Shown here one piece after another: positions 10,802 to 22,659 of a DNA stretch of 64,000 bases; position 1 is the first letter of the stretch; each line of letters starts with the position of its first letter. Source of the DNA: Paragordius varius (Eukaryota > Nematomorpha); contig OZ176060.1 of the NCBI GenBank assembly GCA_964247055.1, positions 248,001 to 312,000 on the forward strand, given 5' to 3'. The position numbers were made by a program, and so were the translations under genes. The notes beneath the pieces are model-generated. The model had not been told where the DNA came from. It made no database searches and saw only the letters and a program-made list of their open reading frames with translations.

Positions 10802-12120
10802 GTGGATATTTTTAATTATGTAGTTACTACAGGTATGATACCAACTGAATGGAAGGAGAGTTTCACTGTTCCCATTTTCAAGAGTAAAGGAGATATTAAT
10901 GATTGTAATAATTACAGGGGGATAATATTGATGTCGCATACAATGAAGTTATTTGAGAAAGTACTAGAGAAAAGAATAAGAAAAATGGTTAGTATAGAGG
11001 GTAATCAATTTGGTTTTTTCCCAGGAAAATCCACCATTGATCCGATTCACGCAGTAAGAAGGCTAATTGATAAGCATATAGAAATGAAAAAGGAGTTGCA
11101 TGGTATTTGTATTTATATTGAAAAGGCATTTGACAGAATACCTCGGAGCACAATATGGTGAGCTTAAGACGGAAAAAGGTCCCTGAAAGTTACATAAAGA
11201 TTTTAAAAAGCATGTACGAATCACGCCAAACCAAAATTAAAACACACCAGGGAATATCAGGTCCTATTAAAATAAACGAAGGGGTCTATCAGATGTCTGC
11301 AATCAGCCCATTACTATTTATAATATGCATGGACGAAATTTCAAAAGAAGTAGGGCAACATGATGGCTGGTATATTCTTTTTGCAGACGACCTAATGGTG
11401 CTGTCCGACGAGTTGCATGAATTAAAAGAATTGGTGAGTAAATGGATTGATGTGTTACGACGATGCGGATTAAAAGTTAATAAAAAGAAAACGGAACTGA
11501 TAAATTTTGGCGGACAAAAACGAGAAATAGAATTAGAAGGGTGGGTATTAAAAGGTCAGGAGGAATGCAAATATTTAGGAGCGATATTAGCAGCTGATGG
11601 TTCTTTAACACTTGATATTAATTTAAGAATTCGAAATAGTTGGGCAAATTATAAAAAGATCTCAAGTGTTTTGTGCGACAAAAATATTGACCTAAAAGTA
11701 AAGGGTAAGATTTACAGTGCTGTTGTACAACCAACAATGATGTACAACTCACAGACATGGGCAATAAAGAAATCAGAAGAGAGGCACTTTGAGGTTACTG
11801 AAATGAGAATGCTTAGATTGATGTGCGGTGTAACGAGGAATGACAAGGTGAAGAATGTCTACATAAGAGGAAGTACGGAAATCAAATCGGTAACGCAAAA
11901 GATGATGGTAAATGGTTTAAGATGGTTTGGACATGTGGAAAGAAGAGATAAAAATTACATTGGTAAAAAGATTGATGATTATATTGTAAAAGGCAAGAGG
12001 GGAAAAGGGCGCCCTAAAACGCGATGGATAGATACAGTTAAGAGGGACATGGCAAAACTTAACCTAAAACGCGAGGATGCCACAGACAGGGTTCTATGGC
12101 GAAATAGTTTACGGATATGA
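10802..12120 (+). pseudogene. LINE reverse transcriptase and C-terminal region (RTE, broken)
   Basis: Two open pieces cover the reverse transcriptase. The first (10802-11161) has TGMIPTEWKES, NYRGIILMSHTMKL, GNQFGFFPGKSTIDPI and EKAFDRIPR. The second (11155-12120) has YQMSAISPLLF, the catalytic LFADDLMVL box (FADD in place of YADD), RWFGHVERRD and GRPKTRWIDTVKRD. A stop and small frame change separate them near the IW/WSL boundary. The first Asp triad motif in many relatives is DLEKA; here it reads YIEKAFD, so a likely catalytic Asp is changed. In the family this domain copies the LINE RNA at the nicked target. Confidence 0.9.
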
Positions 12121-12174
12121 CCGCTCGAAAGAGTGATATCATATAATGTAATTATTATTATTATTATTATTTTA

Positions 12175-12510
12175 TTAAATAAACCCAATTTTCAAACTTT
12201 TTCGCCGCCATTATACAACATGCAAATTGAAAAATATAAATATACCTGGATAGTATCTTACAATTTACCAGCAAATTGATTCATTTTAATATCAACTGTT
12301 TATTTTAATCGTGTTTTGGAGGTTTAATTAAACACTCTAGAAGTTTACTGTAGATTCTATTTCATCATCTACATGATAAGAGAGATCGATAATTATTAAG
12401 CAAAACAACTCTTAAAACAGTAGTCTATTTACTATAAGCATTATACAAAACTGCCCCCAAAATATCGTCTACACAAAAATGGAAAGCTAAAATGAAGTGT
12501 TAATAAACTT
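12175..12510 (+). repeat. Direct repeat, right copy, flanking a transposon cluster
   Basis: Partner of 7376-7735. It begins immediately after the LINE's (ATT)n tail. Confidence 0.8.
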
Positions 12511-13097
12511 AAAAAAAGTTTTTATTAAATAAACTTACATGAGGGGCGTATACAGTCGAATTAAGATTTTAGAAAGGTTTTGAAATATATAAATTATAAT
12601 TGTTGTTAGATAAATTATTAAAGAAACATTAATTTATAGTCATAAATTTGAGTTATATAGGAGTTGACAACTGTTAACGTTCAGATAATGTATTTTTATA
12701 TATATGATATATATTAAATATTTGTTGCCGTCATAAAAGTGAAAAAATGATTATACTCCTTATAAATAATAAATTTTGATTATAACGTATATATGTTAAC
12801 GAAAATCTGCCATCTAAATAATGCAGTAACGGTTCTGCTATTATTGAAAAAATAAATAATATTATATTCGTTTTACTTGAAAAAATGTGTCAAAATTATG
12901 TTACTTTATCTATTTTTATAAAAAAAATATGCTCTTAATTTAATTAATTGAAGAATGTAGATTCCACTAATGATGATCTAAAACAATTGTTATTTAAATG
13001 GCATTACATATTATTAATGAATATTTCCGAATAGCTTAACATCAAAGAATTTAAACTTTGCCGAAAAATCAACAATAATCCCTAATAATAAATTTTG
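12511..13097. other. A+T-rich intergenic DNA
   Basis: No gene recognised. One GCCATCT site at 12809-12815, followed by GTTCTGCTATTATTGAAA, a context shared with 15.8 and 33.5 kb. Confidence 0.4.
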
Positions 13098-13735
13098 AGG
13101 GGAGAACAGTCAAAACCTGTGGATTTTAAAAAGGATATTGATTTTAATGATCTAAGCATGAAATATTATTGATGATATAATAATGCAAAACCTATTGAGT
13201 CCTTAAACATTCAAAATATAAAGGATTATTATCAATGCACTTAATATGATAAAATTTATATGGTTAAACATTTTTAATCCCCACATATTCGTTAATTTCA
13301 TGAACAAGTTAAATATCCAACGCATATCAAATCTCTTTATTAAAATTAAACAGGGATGTCCAAATGTAAAAAGAAAGCATTTAATCAAAAAGGAAATCTT
13401 GCAACATATATATAGGCATGTAAAGTTTAGTATCCTTGTCCGATTTTTAATAAACATTTTTTTTGAAAAAGCAATCTTTACATATTCAATTTGATCATAA
13501 ACAGTTTTAACATGAATGTTCAATTAATAAAAATGAATTTTCTCTCAAAAAAAACTATTTCAACTCACATAAAGACTGTTTGTAAAATGCATGATTGTCC
13601 GATTTGTAATAAAGATTTTTCTAAAAAATCTTTTAGGGCATATCAAATCCTTTTATAAACAATTAATGTCAAATTTTTAGTAAAGAGTTTAATCATAAAT
13701 ATAATTTTACCAAGCATATAAAAAATGTTCACAAT
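13098..13735 (+). pseudogene. C2H2 zinc-finger family, heavily decayed copy
   Basis: Similarity starts at GGAGAACAG (the family's GEQTEPL segment) and runs through the SLNIQN segment, a worn first finger and at least five further finger-like units (for example GCPNVKRKHLIKKE, CPIFNKHF, HDCPICNKDFSKK), to a terminal unit ending near AAAAATGTTCACAATTGAA. Stops and frame changes are frequent throughout, so none of the several short open frames here is likely to be a gene. The N-terminal half of exon 2 and the promoter are not found upstream. A MITE (13912) and the conserved downstream block (14415) follow in the same order as behind other copies. Confidence 0.8.
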
Positions 13736-13911
13736 TGAACATAAATTTAATATATATAATATAATACATATACCATGTGTAAACACAAATAAATTTATTT
13801 TTAAATTTATCATTTTTATAAATAAAATACATAGAATCGTTAATTTAATATTTCGAATGCTATTTGACCGCTCTTGTTTAGAGCTTTCCTTTGTTGATAA
13901 TAAATGAATTG

Positions 13912-14169
13912 TAGTAAAAATTGAAATTATATGGACAATACGTAAAATTATAGAGACAAATATTTTTTCTAAATAACGATTACTTTTACATCTTGATTTT
14001 CTTAATTGACTGATTTCAGATTGCAAAATAAAGTATAATCAATTATGTAGTTTCCAATTCCAATTTATTAGTTTTTGTATAAAAAATTAAATTTTAATAT
14101 GTATGGTTGTTTGAAAAAAATTCACTATATATTTTACGTTTTGTGCGTATAGTTTCGATTTTTATTGTA
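13912..14169. mobile_element. Tc1/mariner-type MITE downstream of a zinc-finger copy
   Basis: Left end TAGTAAAAATTGAAATTATA with ATGGACAATACGT, right end ACGTTTTGTGCGTATAG to TTTTTATTGTAG. The same MITE sits just downstream of the copies at 28, 41, 49 and 57 kb, so its insertion predates the gene duplications. Confidence 0.8.
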
Positions 14170-14414
14170 GAGTAGTCACTTTATTGTTGGACAATTAGTA
14201 TACAGTAGCGTATGATATAAAACAAATTTCATCCATAAACTAATAAACAAATCCAAAATTATTTCAAATAATTATTAAAAGTAAAGTAAAATATAAATAT
14301 ACTGATTTCTAATTATCATAATTTAAATTATTTTTAAATTAAATTACATAAAGAAAAATAAATAATTTTAATGTTGTTAATATAAAAAAAAGTTCATTTC
14401 ACACCGTTTGTCGT

Positions 14415-14585
14415 TTATAACTCACACGTTACTGTATTGCCAATTGGCTAAAAATATTGTGAAGTAGCCAAATATAAAGTGTTATATATACTCTGAGTTT
14501 ATTAAATAAATAGGCTCACCGGTGTAGTCGGTTAACGCCTTTTCTATGTTAGATTATCAGCTTAAACCTTCCCGATCATGTTTAC
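14415..14585 (+). repeat. Conserved GCGTGGC block downstream of a zinc-finger copy
   Basis: Contains TTACTGTATTGCCAATTGGC, TATATACTCTGAGTTT, AATAGGCTCACCGG, GTAGTCGGTTAACGCC and TTATCAGCTTAAACC. The part around GGTG-TAGTCGGTTAA-CGCC could form a D-arm-like stem, but I could not complete a tRNA cloverleaf. Similar blocks lie at 6.3, 23.4, 39.8, 40.4 and 56.5 kb. Confidence 0.6.
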
Positions 14586-15609
14586 CTTTGTTTAAAGAAA
14601 CTAAACTATAAAATATTTGAATAAACCTTTAAAAATTAAATAATTTAAAAAAATTTGCGATAAAGTTGTCTATTATTTTAGAAAGGATTAGTATAAACAT
14701 TATATTACACAAAATTTTATATTATAGTAAAAAAAATATTTAAAATTCGCTAATTATATTACTATAAATTATTTTATTTACATACACATACAACTAAACA
14801 AGATGTATATACTAAAAATGACATATATCCAGATATAATCCATCCTACAATAATATTCATATAAAATTTAATTTATAAGGACAAAACCTAAAAAAAATAT
14901 TTTTTTCAAAAAACCGCTGTATTTTTTTAACTTGAATATTTCAATTCTCAATGTTTTAAATGACAAAATGAAATATAGATGTGATTTGGTAATTAATCAA
15001 TTATATATTTGCAATTGGGATATAAGCAGGATAGATTTTATATGTGGTCTTTAGATCTTCGTTTTGTCTGTAAAATTTTAAAATTTAAAAACTGATAATT
15101 TTTATTAACATATATTGGACCTATCAAACTGTATATAAAAAATTTTTATTGTCTTAAAATTTAAATCTCTTTATGATTAATTTTGTGGAAATCCAATTTA
15201 AAATTCAAAATCATGTAATTTATATTATATATATATAATATAGATATAATTGTAATTATACGGACAAAACACAAAAATATTAAACAAATATTAAATTGCA
15301 AAGTATGAAAAAGATATGTATATTAACACCAATTATTAATTTTACAATTTTTAAATAGAAAAACCCAAATAATAAATATGTATTTTGAAAAACATAAAAA
15401 GATTATTATAAAATTTGTTTAAGCAAAAACGAATCTATAATATGGTACAGAGATAGTTTATTTAAATTTTGTTCAATATTATACACGGACTTTCAGTTGT
15501 GTTAGTTTCCTTAGTTCGTTTTTTGAAAATTTGAATTATTATGACTTTTATTTAAAAAATATTAATATAGCCAAGAGGTGACTTTAACAGACATATTAGT
15601 AATAGTTTA
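14586..15609. other. A+T-rich DNA with two worn MITE copies
   Basis: MITE-family remnants at about 14870-15085 (AAGGACAAAACCT to CGTTTTGTCTGTAAAAT) and 15245-15360 (AATTATACGGACAAAACAC). Otherwise featureless. Confidence 0.5.
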
Positions 15610-16170
15610 GTAATATACATAAGATAAATATGTTATGCTTATTAACTTGATAAAAGTAAAAAGCTTAATATTTATACGTTGCAGAAAATAAATATTTATT
15701 TTAACACAGTTAGTTTATTATAACCACTATATATATTGACAATAAAATTAAATTTTAAAAATATGCCATCTGTTTATTAATTATATGACTCTGCTATCGT
15801 CGAAATAACATGCTAAATTTTGAATTATATAAGTTTTTTGTTATTTGATAAATAATTATCCAAAATTGTTGCTCGTTTTATGAATTAATATCATGGGAAG
15901 GATAAACGCTTTAAGATATTAAAAATTATTTTCTATATAATTCAATAGTGATAAACATTTCGAACAGTTTAGAATTTTAATTAGAAAAGTTTGTTTGCGT
16001 TCAAATTTTTGGGATTGTAAAATTTATTTAACTTGTATAACAGATCTTTTAATCGAAGTTCTACCGTGATAGAGATGTTAGGCATTATGAAATTTATATA
16101 GAGAGGTGTTTTATAATATCTCAAAACACTTTTATACTCTCCTCAGTATACCTCAAAAATAGTATGATAC
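15610..16170 (+). repeat. Dispersed repeat, copy 1 of three
   Basis: Matches 62560-63070 in the same orientation and 33310-33660 in reverse. Shared pieces include TTAACACAGTTA, ATATGCCATCT, CATGCTAAATTTT, CGCTTTAAGATAT, TTCAAATTTTTGGGATT and ATATCTCAAAACACTTTTA. A GCCATCT site at 15765 lies near the centre. Confidence 0.8.
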
Positions 16171-16441
16171 ACAATTTTGCTATAAAATAGATTTTGGAAA
16201 AAAATACATTTTTTAATATGTTTAGTATACTTTTTTTCCCCCAAGTATTCACGAATATGAACACATGCTTTTAATCGAGTGGGAAAGGTATGGTATACCT
16301 ACCCATCTCTTATCGATCTTTTTTTACCAAAAACATTGATTTTATACCTTCTCCGAATATTAGAAATAGTTAGATCCTATTCCTTACATATCCATAACAT
16401 ATTTCCTATTCACATTCTTCCATTCGAAGGACATTCTGCTA

Positions 16442-17781
16442 ATGTTGAAATCACGCAATCTCAGCATCCGCATCGCCACATGGAATTTACGCGGATCCTA
16501 CAAAAACCACAAACTAGATATTGTCGTTAACGAGATGACTAAGCATAAAATTGACATACTAGGAATTTCAGAATCACACATCCCCTCTACCGGAGCCTAA
16601 TTCGACAATCATATTTTGTATTATTCCGGCCACGACTCATCAAAATACAACGGTGTCGGCATAATAATGAACAAAAAACTAGCTAACTTATCGGACATTA
16701 TTAATCCAATCAATGATCGTATTATCGCAATCCGCATACAAACAACCCCTCAACCCATTACTATCCTCCAAATTTACGCACCTACCTCCTCTTACAGCGA
16801 TGACGACTGTGAAAAATTTTATAGCGATCTCGACTTGGCGATTTCCCAAATTTCAAAAAAGAATATCATATTTATCTTAGGCGACTTCAACTCAATCATC
16901 GGAATAGATAAAACACCTCCTATGACGGTGGCATGGGCTTGGGCATAAAAAACGAGAGAGGAGACAGATTGATTGAATTTTGTGCTAACCATCGTTTCTT
17001 AGTCTCAAACACCTTTTTTAAACACCCCAAACGACGTCTATACACATGGCGTTCCCCGTGTCAAAGATACCGTAACCAAATTGACTTCATATTAGGTATG
17101 GTAAAATACAAAAGTTCATTTCATAATGTCAAATGCCTACCAGGATCGGATTGCTACAGCGACCACAACCTATTGATCGCCAAACTCCGAATTAAATTAC
17201 AACTTCCTAAAACATCCAAACCCACAAGAACAAGATTAGATTATGATACAATCGACGACAAGTTTAGCACCGCTTTATCAAATTGTTTCGATTGTCTTGA
17301 TCATAATTCCGAAAATTATCAGGATATAAACTTCTTTTGGAACGATATATATTCAATCTGCCGAAACACAGCCGACGAATTCAATCGGCCTCTCAAACGC
17401 AATAATCAAAAAATAAAATTGTCAACCAAAAGTCTCGAGATCGCAGAAAAACGTAGAAAATCCAAAATCAAATGCAAATGGGATGAATACAAACAACTAA
17501 ACAGTGAATTTCAGAAGAGTGCAAGAGAGGATACAAATAAATATAATGACCAACTATGTGAAAAATTAGAAACATACGCCAAAAATAACCAAAACCTCTT
17601 TGCCCATGCAAACAATATTATTCCACACAAAAAAGTTTTTTATAAGACACCTATGAGAAACGACAACAACTCAATCGTCACTGAAAAAGACGAAATTCGC
17701 AAATTGTGGCACAAACATATAAACAAACTAAACCATTTTCAAAAAAGAGTAAACATTGTGTTTACTAACATAATTTATTGA
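16442..17781 (+). mobile_element. RTE-like LINE, second subfamily, endonuclease part only
   Basis: From an ATG at 16442 the endonuclease runs SIRIATWNLRGSYKN, ILGISESH, YYSGHDSSKYNGVGIIM, LQIYAPTSSYSDDD, the catalytic ILGDFNSIIG, then in the next frame NTFFKHPKRRLYTW, QIDFILG and the catalytic SDHNLLIAKLRIKL, followed by a basic coiled linker. There is a stop after IPSTGA and a frame change near 16925. The copy ends around 17.75 kb before any reverse transcriptase. LINEs are usually truncated at the 5' end, so this loss of the 3' part points to a later deletion or rearrangement. It differs in sequence and ending (SDHN against TQHN) from the element at 9.3 kb. Confidence 0.85.
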
Positions 17782-18466
17782 CTCAAAATCCCACCTCCTA
17801 TTTTTAGTTTAACACCGAACAGCTTTATGAGTTTTTTTGCTCTTCAGAAACAATAAATTAAAAAAGTTTAAATTTAATATAGATCCTAATAGTTAATAAC
17901 CATTTATATCTACACTTTTTGTATTTTCACCCCTTAACTTCTTTTATGCGACAACTTTTTTTCGTGTACTGCCATTTTATATAAAATTTATTTTTAGCTT
18001 TTCGAAAATGATTTTACTATTATTTATGGAAAAATAGTACTTAATTTATAGATTAAATTTTATTTGTCGGTATTAAATGATAACAAAACACTGTTTTTAA
18101 CCTTTTAGCTCAATTATTTAATTAATATATTGATTAAATATTTATAACACAGCTTTTTTCAAAAGTATACATTATATATTTGTAAATAATATTAATTATT
18201 AACTTTACAAATAGAGATTGATATACTTAAAAATATAAAATATAATTTTGTTTAAAATAGATGGCGTCTTTTTCACTACGTTGATAAGCCAGTAAGAGTT
18301 TGAATATATCACCAATAAAAACATAGACGGACCACACTAGACAACATTTGTTTCTTGAGTTTATTTGCACACTATATAATATATTTTTGAAAATTTTATT
18401 TTAAAACTTAATTAGTGATATGATGTTATATAATATGCAACAAAACATAACTCTATTTTATATATT
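17782..18466. other. A+T-rich intergenic DNA
   Basis: No gene recognised. One AGATGGC site (18259-18265). A short AACACCGAACA segment near 17810 resembles the interior of the repeat at 18467 and a stretch near 38980. Confidence 0.4.
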
Positions 18467-18827
18467 ACAGTCAAATATGTAATTATCCGGAAGAATTTTT
18501 TACTAACAGACATAATTTTTTATAACAGACAGAGTATTAAAATCAAAAGATTAAAATTTTTAATTGGCGGACAAATTTTTTTTCAACGGACATAAATCCG
18601 AAATATAATAGGGTAAGAGGAACTCTTATCTATAACACTGGACAACATTACTGCAACTCGAGTTTTTTGCATTTTTTGATATTTAGTATCATTCTAACAG
18701 TAAATCTGAAATAAAAATTAAAGCTCCTTGTAAGAATTTTGTATAATTTGATATTTTTGATTATGCGCCCTCTTTATTAAAATTTTACTGAAAAATGTTT
18801 TTATTTGAAAATATACAAGTAAACGCA
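18467..18827 (+). mobile_element. Pogo/Tigger-like element end, copy 1
   Basis: Starts TACAGTCAAATATGTAATTA with TCCGGAAG, then repeated CAGACATAA and CGGACAAAT/CGGACATAAAT units, and AACTCTTATCTATAACACTG. It matches 37261-37620 closely. CAGT ends next to TA and ATCCGG subterminal units are typical of pogo-related transposons. Only one end is seen. The copy stops exactly where the LINE fragment at 18829 begins. Confidence 0.6.
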
Positions 18828-18828
18828 T

Positions 18829-19627
18829 CACCAAGCAGAAGACAAGGAAAAATATAAAAGGATTAATAAGGAACTTAAAAGGCTTGTAAGATTGGTCAAA
18901 AAAGAAAAGACGGCATCATTATATGAAGAGTTAAACAGTAGGCAAGGTCTAAACAAAGTTTTTAAAATTGCTCGACAAAGACACAGAAGAAAGCTGGACT
19001 TGCCCCCTTACGCGACAGCTAGATAAAATTGCAAAGAATATTTCCAGGATCTTGAATCGGGCGTCACTGAAACAAGTTTACCCGAAACACCAGATTATAA
19101 ATCTGCGCATATTGAAAGTATAACAAAAGAAGAAGTCCAGGGTGGTTTAGAAGAGATGTCAACAAATAAGGCTGCAGGTCCCGACGATATTAACATAAAC
19201 TGTTGGAAAATATTGTCAGAGAAAGGTATTGAATTTTTAGCGGATATTTTTTAATAATGTAGTTACTACAGGTATGATACCAACAGAATGGAAGGAGAGT
19301 TTCACTGTTCCCATTTTCAAGGGTAAAAGAGATATTAATGATTGTAACAATTACAGAGGGATAAGATTGATGTCGCATACAATGAAGTTATTTGAGAAAG
19401 TACCAGAGAAAAGAATTAGATAAATGGTTAGTATAGAGGGTAATCAATTTGGTTTTATTCCAGAAAAATCCACCATTGATCCGATTCACGCAGTAAGAAG
19501 GCTAATCAAGAAGCATATAGAAATGAGAAAGGAGTTGCATGGTATTTGTCTTGTTATTGAAAAGGCATTTGACAGAATACCTCGGAGCACAATATGGTGA
19601 GCTTAAGACGGAAAAAGGTCCCTGAAC
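18829..19627 (+). mobile_element. RTE LINE fragment (same subfamily as 9.3-12.2 kb)
   Basis: Nearly identical to about 10360-11172 of the longer element, from CACCAAGCAGAAGACAAGG to AAAAAGGTCCCTGAA. It lacks about 45 bp after GCGACAGCTA and has scattered point differences. Where the two differ near 19120 this copy keeps a continuous SITKEEVQGG reading. It is truncated at both ends. The clean edges against unrelated repeats on each side suggest a rearranged piece and not a normal insertion. Confidence 0.9.
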
Positions 19628-19631
19628 ACAA

Positions 19632-20080
19632 AAAAAGTATGAAGTAGGCTTGAACAAAATTATGCTAAAAATTTGCATGTTTTTATGAATATTTTTATTA
19701 TCAAAATTTAACATCTATATTAGAAAATTTTATACCACAAACCCGACATTTCTGCGTTTATTATATGTACTAGTCCATATTTATAGAGTAAATTTGGGAC
19801 CATCTGGCCCTACTTCTAAAAATTTAATTTTTTTTTGAAATATTGTTTTGATTTACATATGTAGGATATGATATATTTTAACTTTTTAAAATGAATTATT
19901 TAAATTTCACCAAAAAAATTTTATCACAAAAAATGCGCAAATTCTGTTATTTTCTGATATTGAGCACTGACCACAAAATTGTAACAACTTTCTTTTATCA
20001 CTCATAAGGGCAAAACTAAAAACTCACCATGATAATCCTGATAGTCCTGTACTATATTTTACCATATTTTTATTCCCAAT
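19632..20080 (+). repeat. Dispersed repeat, inverted partner of 32400-33135
   Basis: Shares GTATGAAGTAG, TGGGACCATCTGGCCC, ACTTCTAAAAATT, and AACTTTC followed by ATCACTC(A/G)TAAGGGC with the reverse complement of 32400-33135. No coding potential is conserved. Confidence 0.7.
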
Positions 20081-20121
20081 TTGCAATTGTATAATACATA
20101 ATTGATTGAGTTACGAATATA

Positions 20122-20362
20122 CAGTAAAAACTGAAATGTGGACAAAACGTAATATAAGGACAAGTATTTTTTTTCAAAAGATACTTTTCACCTTATTTTC
20201 TCCATATGAGCAATTTAATTACAGTTGTATATTATATAATAATTATTTTACCAATATACATTTCTATTATATTTGCAAATTTACAATGGATTCCAAAAAA
20301 TAAGATTTAAAAAGTATGGTTTTCTTTTTAAATATTTATCTGTATAATTTCAAATTTTACTG
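20122..20362. mobile_element. Tc1/mariner-type MITE
   Basis: Complete: CAGTAAAAACTGAAATG with GGACAAAACGT on the left, AAAAAGTATGG and CAAATTTTACTG on the right, flanked by TA on both sides. Confidence 0.85.
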
Positions 20363-20420
20363 TATGTCGTCATTACATAAACAAAATCAGATAAGAATCC
20401 TAATATATTTATCTCTCACT

Positions 20421-20446
20421 AATATATATATATATATATATATATA
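20421..20446. repeat. (AT)n microsatellite
   Basis: Uninterrupted alternating A and T. Confidence 0.95.
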
Positions 20447-20912
20447 TTTCATCAGTATATTTTTCTAAGATATTTTCTGAAAAGTATTATAATTGGAAAC
20501 ATGTGGTTATATAACATAAGTATCGATTTGATAGCAAATTTAGCTTTATTTATTACATTTATCCATTATCTTATGTAAAACATCGAGATAATAACCCTAA
20601 AATTTATTAAACGGATGATTTTTTATTATAATATATATCTTTTTTATTAATTATATTTATAGTTTATAGCCAAAAATTACATTATTTAAAAAATATTATA
20701 CTTTATATATTTCTCGGTCGCACGTAAGACATCGAAGCAATGCATATCTCTCTTTACTTTATAGAAGCCTTAAAAACCGAATAATATTTAACAAGATACC
20801 ATATCGAAACTCAAATAATCTCTATTTTGTTTTAGAATTTTTGTGCCTTTAACAAAAAAATGCAATTACGTGAGTAAAATAGATTTAATCTAAATAAGCC
20901 ATCTATTTACAC

Positions 20913-21146
20913 TAAATATTACACAGACAAAACAAGATAAAGACATAATATTTTTTAAAAATAACCATAATTTTTTTAAACCTTATTTTTGCCTATATAG
21001 ATTATTTATTTGCAATTTTATAATACATAATTGATTGTGTAACCAATATTCATTGTATTTCAAATATATCAAGTTTATAAAAGTACAGCGGTGTTTTGAA
21101 AAAAACATTTGTCTTATGTTTATCCTAATAATTCCAAATTTGTAAT
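20913..21146. mobile_element. Tc1/mariner-type MITE, diverged
   Basis: Carries the family's interior AATACATAATTGATTGTG and GTACAGCGGTGTTTTGAAAA, with eroded ends. It resembles the copy at 3.6 kb most. A GCCATCT site lies just before it (20898-20904). Confidence 0.6.
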
Positions 21147-21752
21147 TTTATTTTTAATTTTTCTATCAGACGTGAGGCTCTACCGCCTCTACTATTTATA
21201 ATTGTTTCTCATTGATTCCAGCAATATTATATAAAAGCTAATATTTTCACATATATTCTATCATTATATATTCAAAATTTTTACACACATAATAAAAAAT
21301 TACTTTACCATTTACATAAAAATTGATTCTGTATATGATTACGAGTTTAATTGCTAGATAAATTAATTCCAATACATTTAACAACAAATTTTGTTTTAAT
21401 TAAAAATAGCTCACACAAAAACAAGCTCTGATAAATGTTGCCTCAACAAAATAGTAATCTAACTTCTTTCCATAAGTAAAAATGCCGTAGACCAAAAAAC
21501 TAATTTTTTCAGTAAAATGTTTTCTAATGTAAAGTTACCAAAATATGGCCAATAATACATAAATTATACAATAAAATTGGGTCTATTTCTGGTTAAATAG
21601 GATATAAATTTATTGTGTGATTTTTTAATTTTATTTTCAGTGAAGTGTTAAACCATTCTAATAAAAAGAAATTCACACAAAAAATTTGAATCACAGGAAA
21701 TAAACAGTTGGGTAAAATATATTAAAAATATGCGCTAGTTTCATTGCATTAA

Positions 21753-21806
<54 letters not shown>

Positions 21807-22139
21807 AGTATTTAGACTCAGTTCGTAATTTTTTTTAATTTATAGATTTTACAAACCCATGTTTTGTAATATGCCATTTTTATAATATAAAAAGCTTAAT
21901 AAAATATAAAGTTTTATAAACTTATATTTAATAATAGATGTCAGAAATGTTGTATAAATAAAATACACAGCTTTTAAACAATTGAATATATAAACGTTCT
22001 ATTTCAACTTTCAGTGACTGTTTAGTATATTTAATTATATAATGACAATATATATTTCGAATGCAGCTGGTCGTAATTTTTAAGCTCACTCTCGTAGGTA
22101 ATTAAGTGGTTATTCCTTTTAGTAAAAATATATTTGTTA
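21147..22139. other. A+T-rich intergenic DNA
   Basis: Holds an (AT)n run at 21758-21804 and a short hAT-like piece near 22055-22085 (ATATTTCGAATGCAGCTGG). No gene seen. Confidence 0.45.
21758..21804. repeat. (AT)n microsatellite
   Basis: About 47 bp of alternating A and T. Confidence 0.95.
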
Positions 22140-22266
22140 TAGCAAAGTTATAAGATTGGAATCTTAATAAACTAGCCCCTTCTTCATTTACCCCGTAGAT
22201 TTTTCCGCCGTGCCAAGGTTCAAAACCTCTCCTAGTGCCCATTGAAATCACCACAAAATATAATTG
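22140..22266 (-). mobile_element. RTE LINE fragment, endonuclease piece
   Basis: On the minus strand the sequence ATATTTTGTGGTGATTTCAA, TTTTGAACCTTGGCACGGCG and GAAGAAGGGGCTAGTTTATT matches about 9745-9880 of the element at 9.3 kb, with a small deletion after GGGCAC. About 125 bp only. Confidence 0.85.
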
Positions 22267-22659
22267 TAGTCAACGGTTATTACTTACCAAATTAATAAAT
22301 TTTATTATATTTAATTACTATGTATATAAAGTTTTACCAAAAAAGATAGTTTGCATTTATTTTTATATATATCATCATCCTAATACAAGTATTTTTCTAA
22401 TTACAAATGAATATTAATTGTATGAGACCTTAATGAAATGCTAACTATATGCCATCTTCTTTATATGTGGTATTATTATGTATATTAACCTATTTTAGTT
22501 AATATAAATTATCCTTTGGCAGAAAAGACCCCCAATAATAGAAAAAATAATCGATTTCGAACAAAGGTGTACTCATATGGCAAAAATGAGAGTTATATTG
22601 AAAATAATTTATTCCAAAGCCTAAAAAATGAATACTATAGCGAACTCAGAAAAATGTCT

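Larger units (their letters stand above)
9270..12172 (+). mobile_element. RTE-clade LINE, nearly full length but inactive
   Basis: A G+C-richer 5' leader (9280-9350) is followed by an apurinic endonuclease region, a linker, a reverse transcriptase and a C-terminal region, ending in an (ATT)n tail at 12149-12172 as RTE elements usually do. Order and motifs fit the RTE type often annotated as craniofacial development protein 2-like. The coding region is broken into at least five frames, including an early stop near 9427, a stop at 10127-10129 and frame changes between 10.7 and 11.2 kb, so it cannot make an intact protein. Two fragments of the same subfamily occur at 18829-19627 and 22140-22266. 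The exact 5' end and target-site duplication were not resolved. Confidence 0.9.

Noticed and set aside
13203-14026. Several open frames of 60-127 codons on both strands around 13.2-14.0 kb
   Set aside because: They lie on the decayed zinc-finger copy and a MITE, and their composition (Ile, Phe, Lys) is that of A+T-rich non-coding DNA.
14515-14585. Possible tRNA gene in the GCGTGGC block
   Set aside because: A D-arm-like stem can be drawn, but acceptor, anticodon and T arms do not close; kept only as a conserved block of unknown function.
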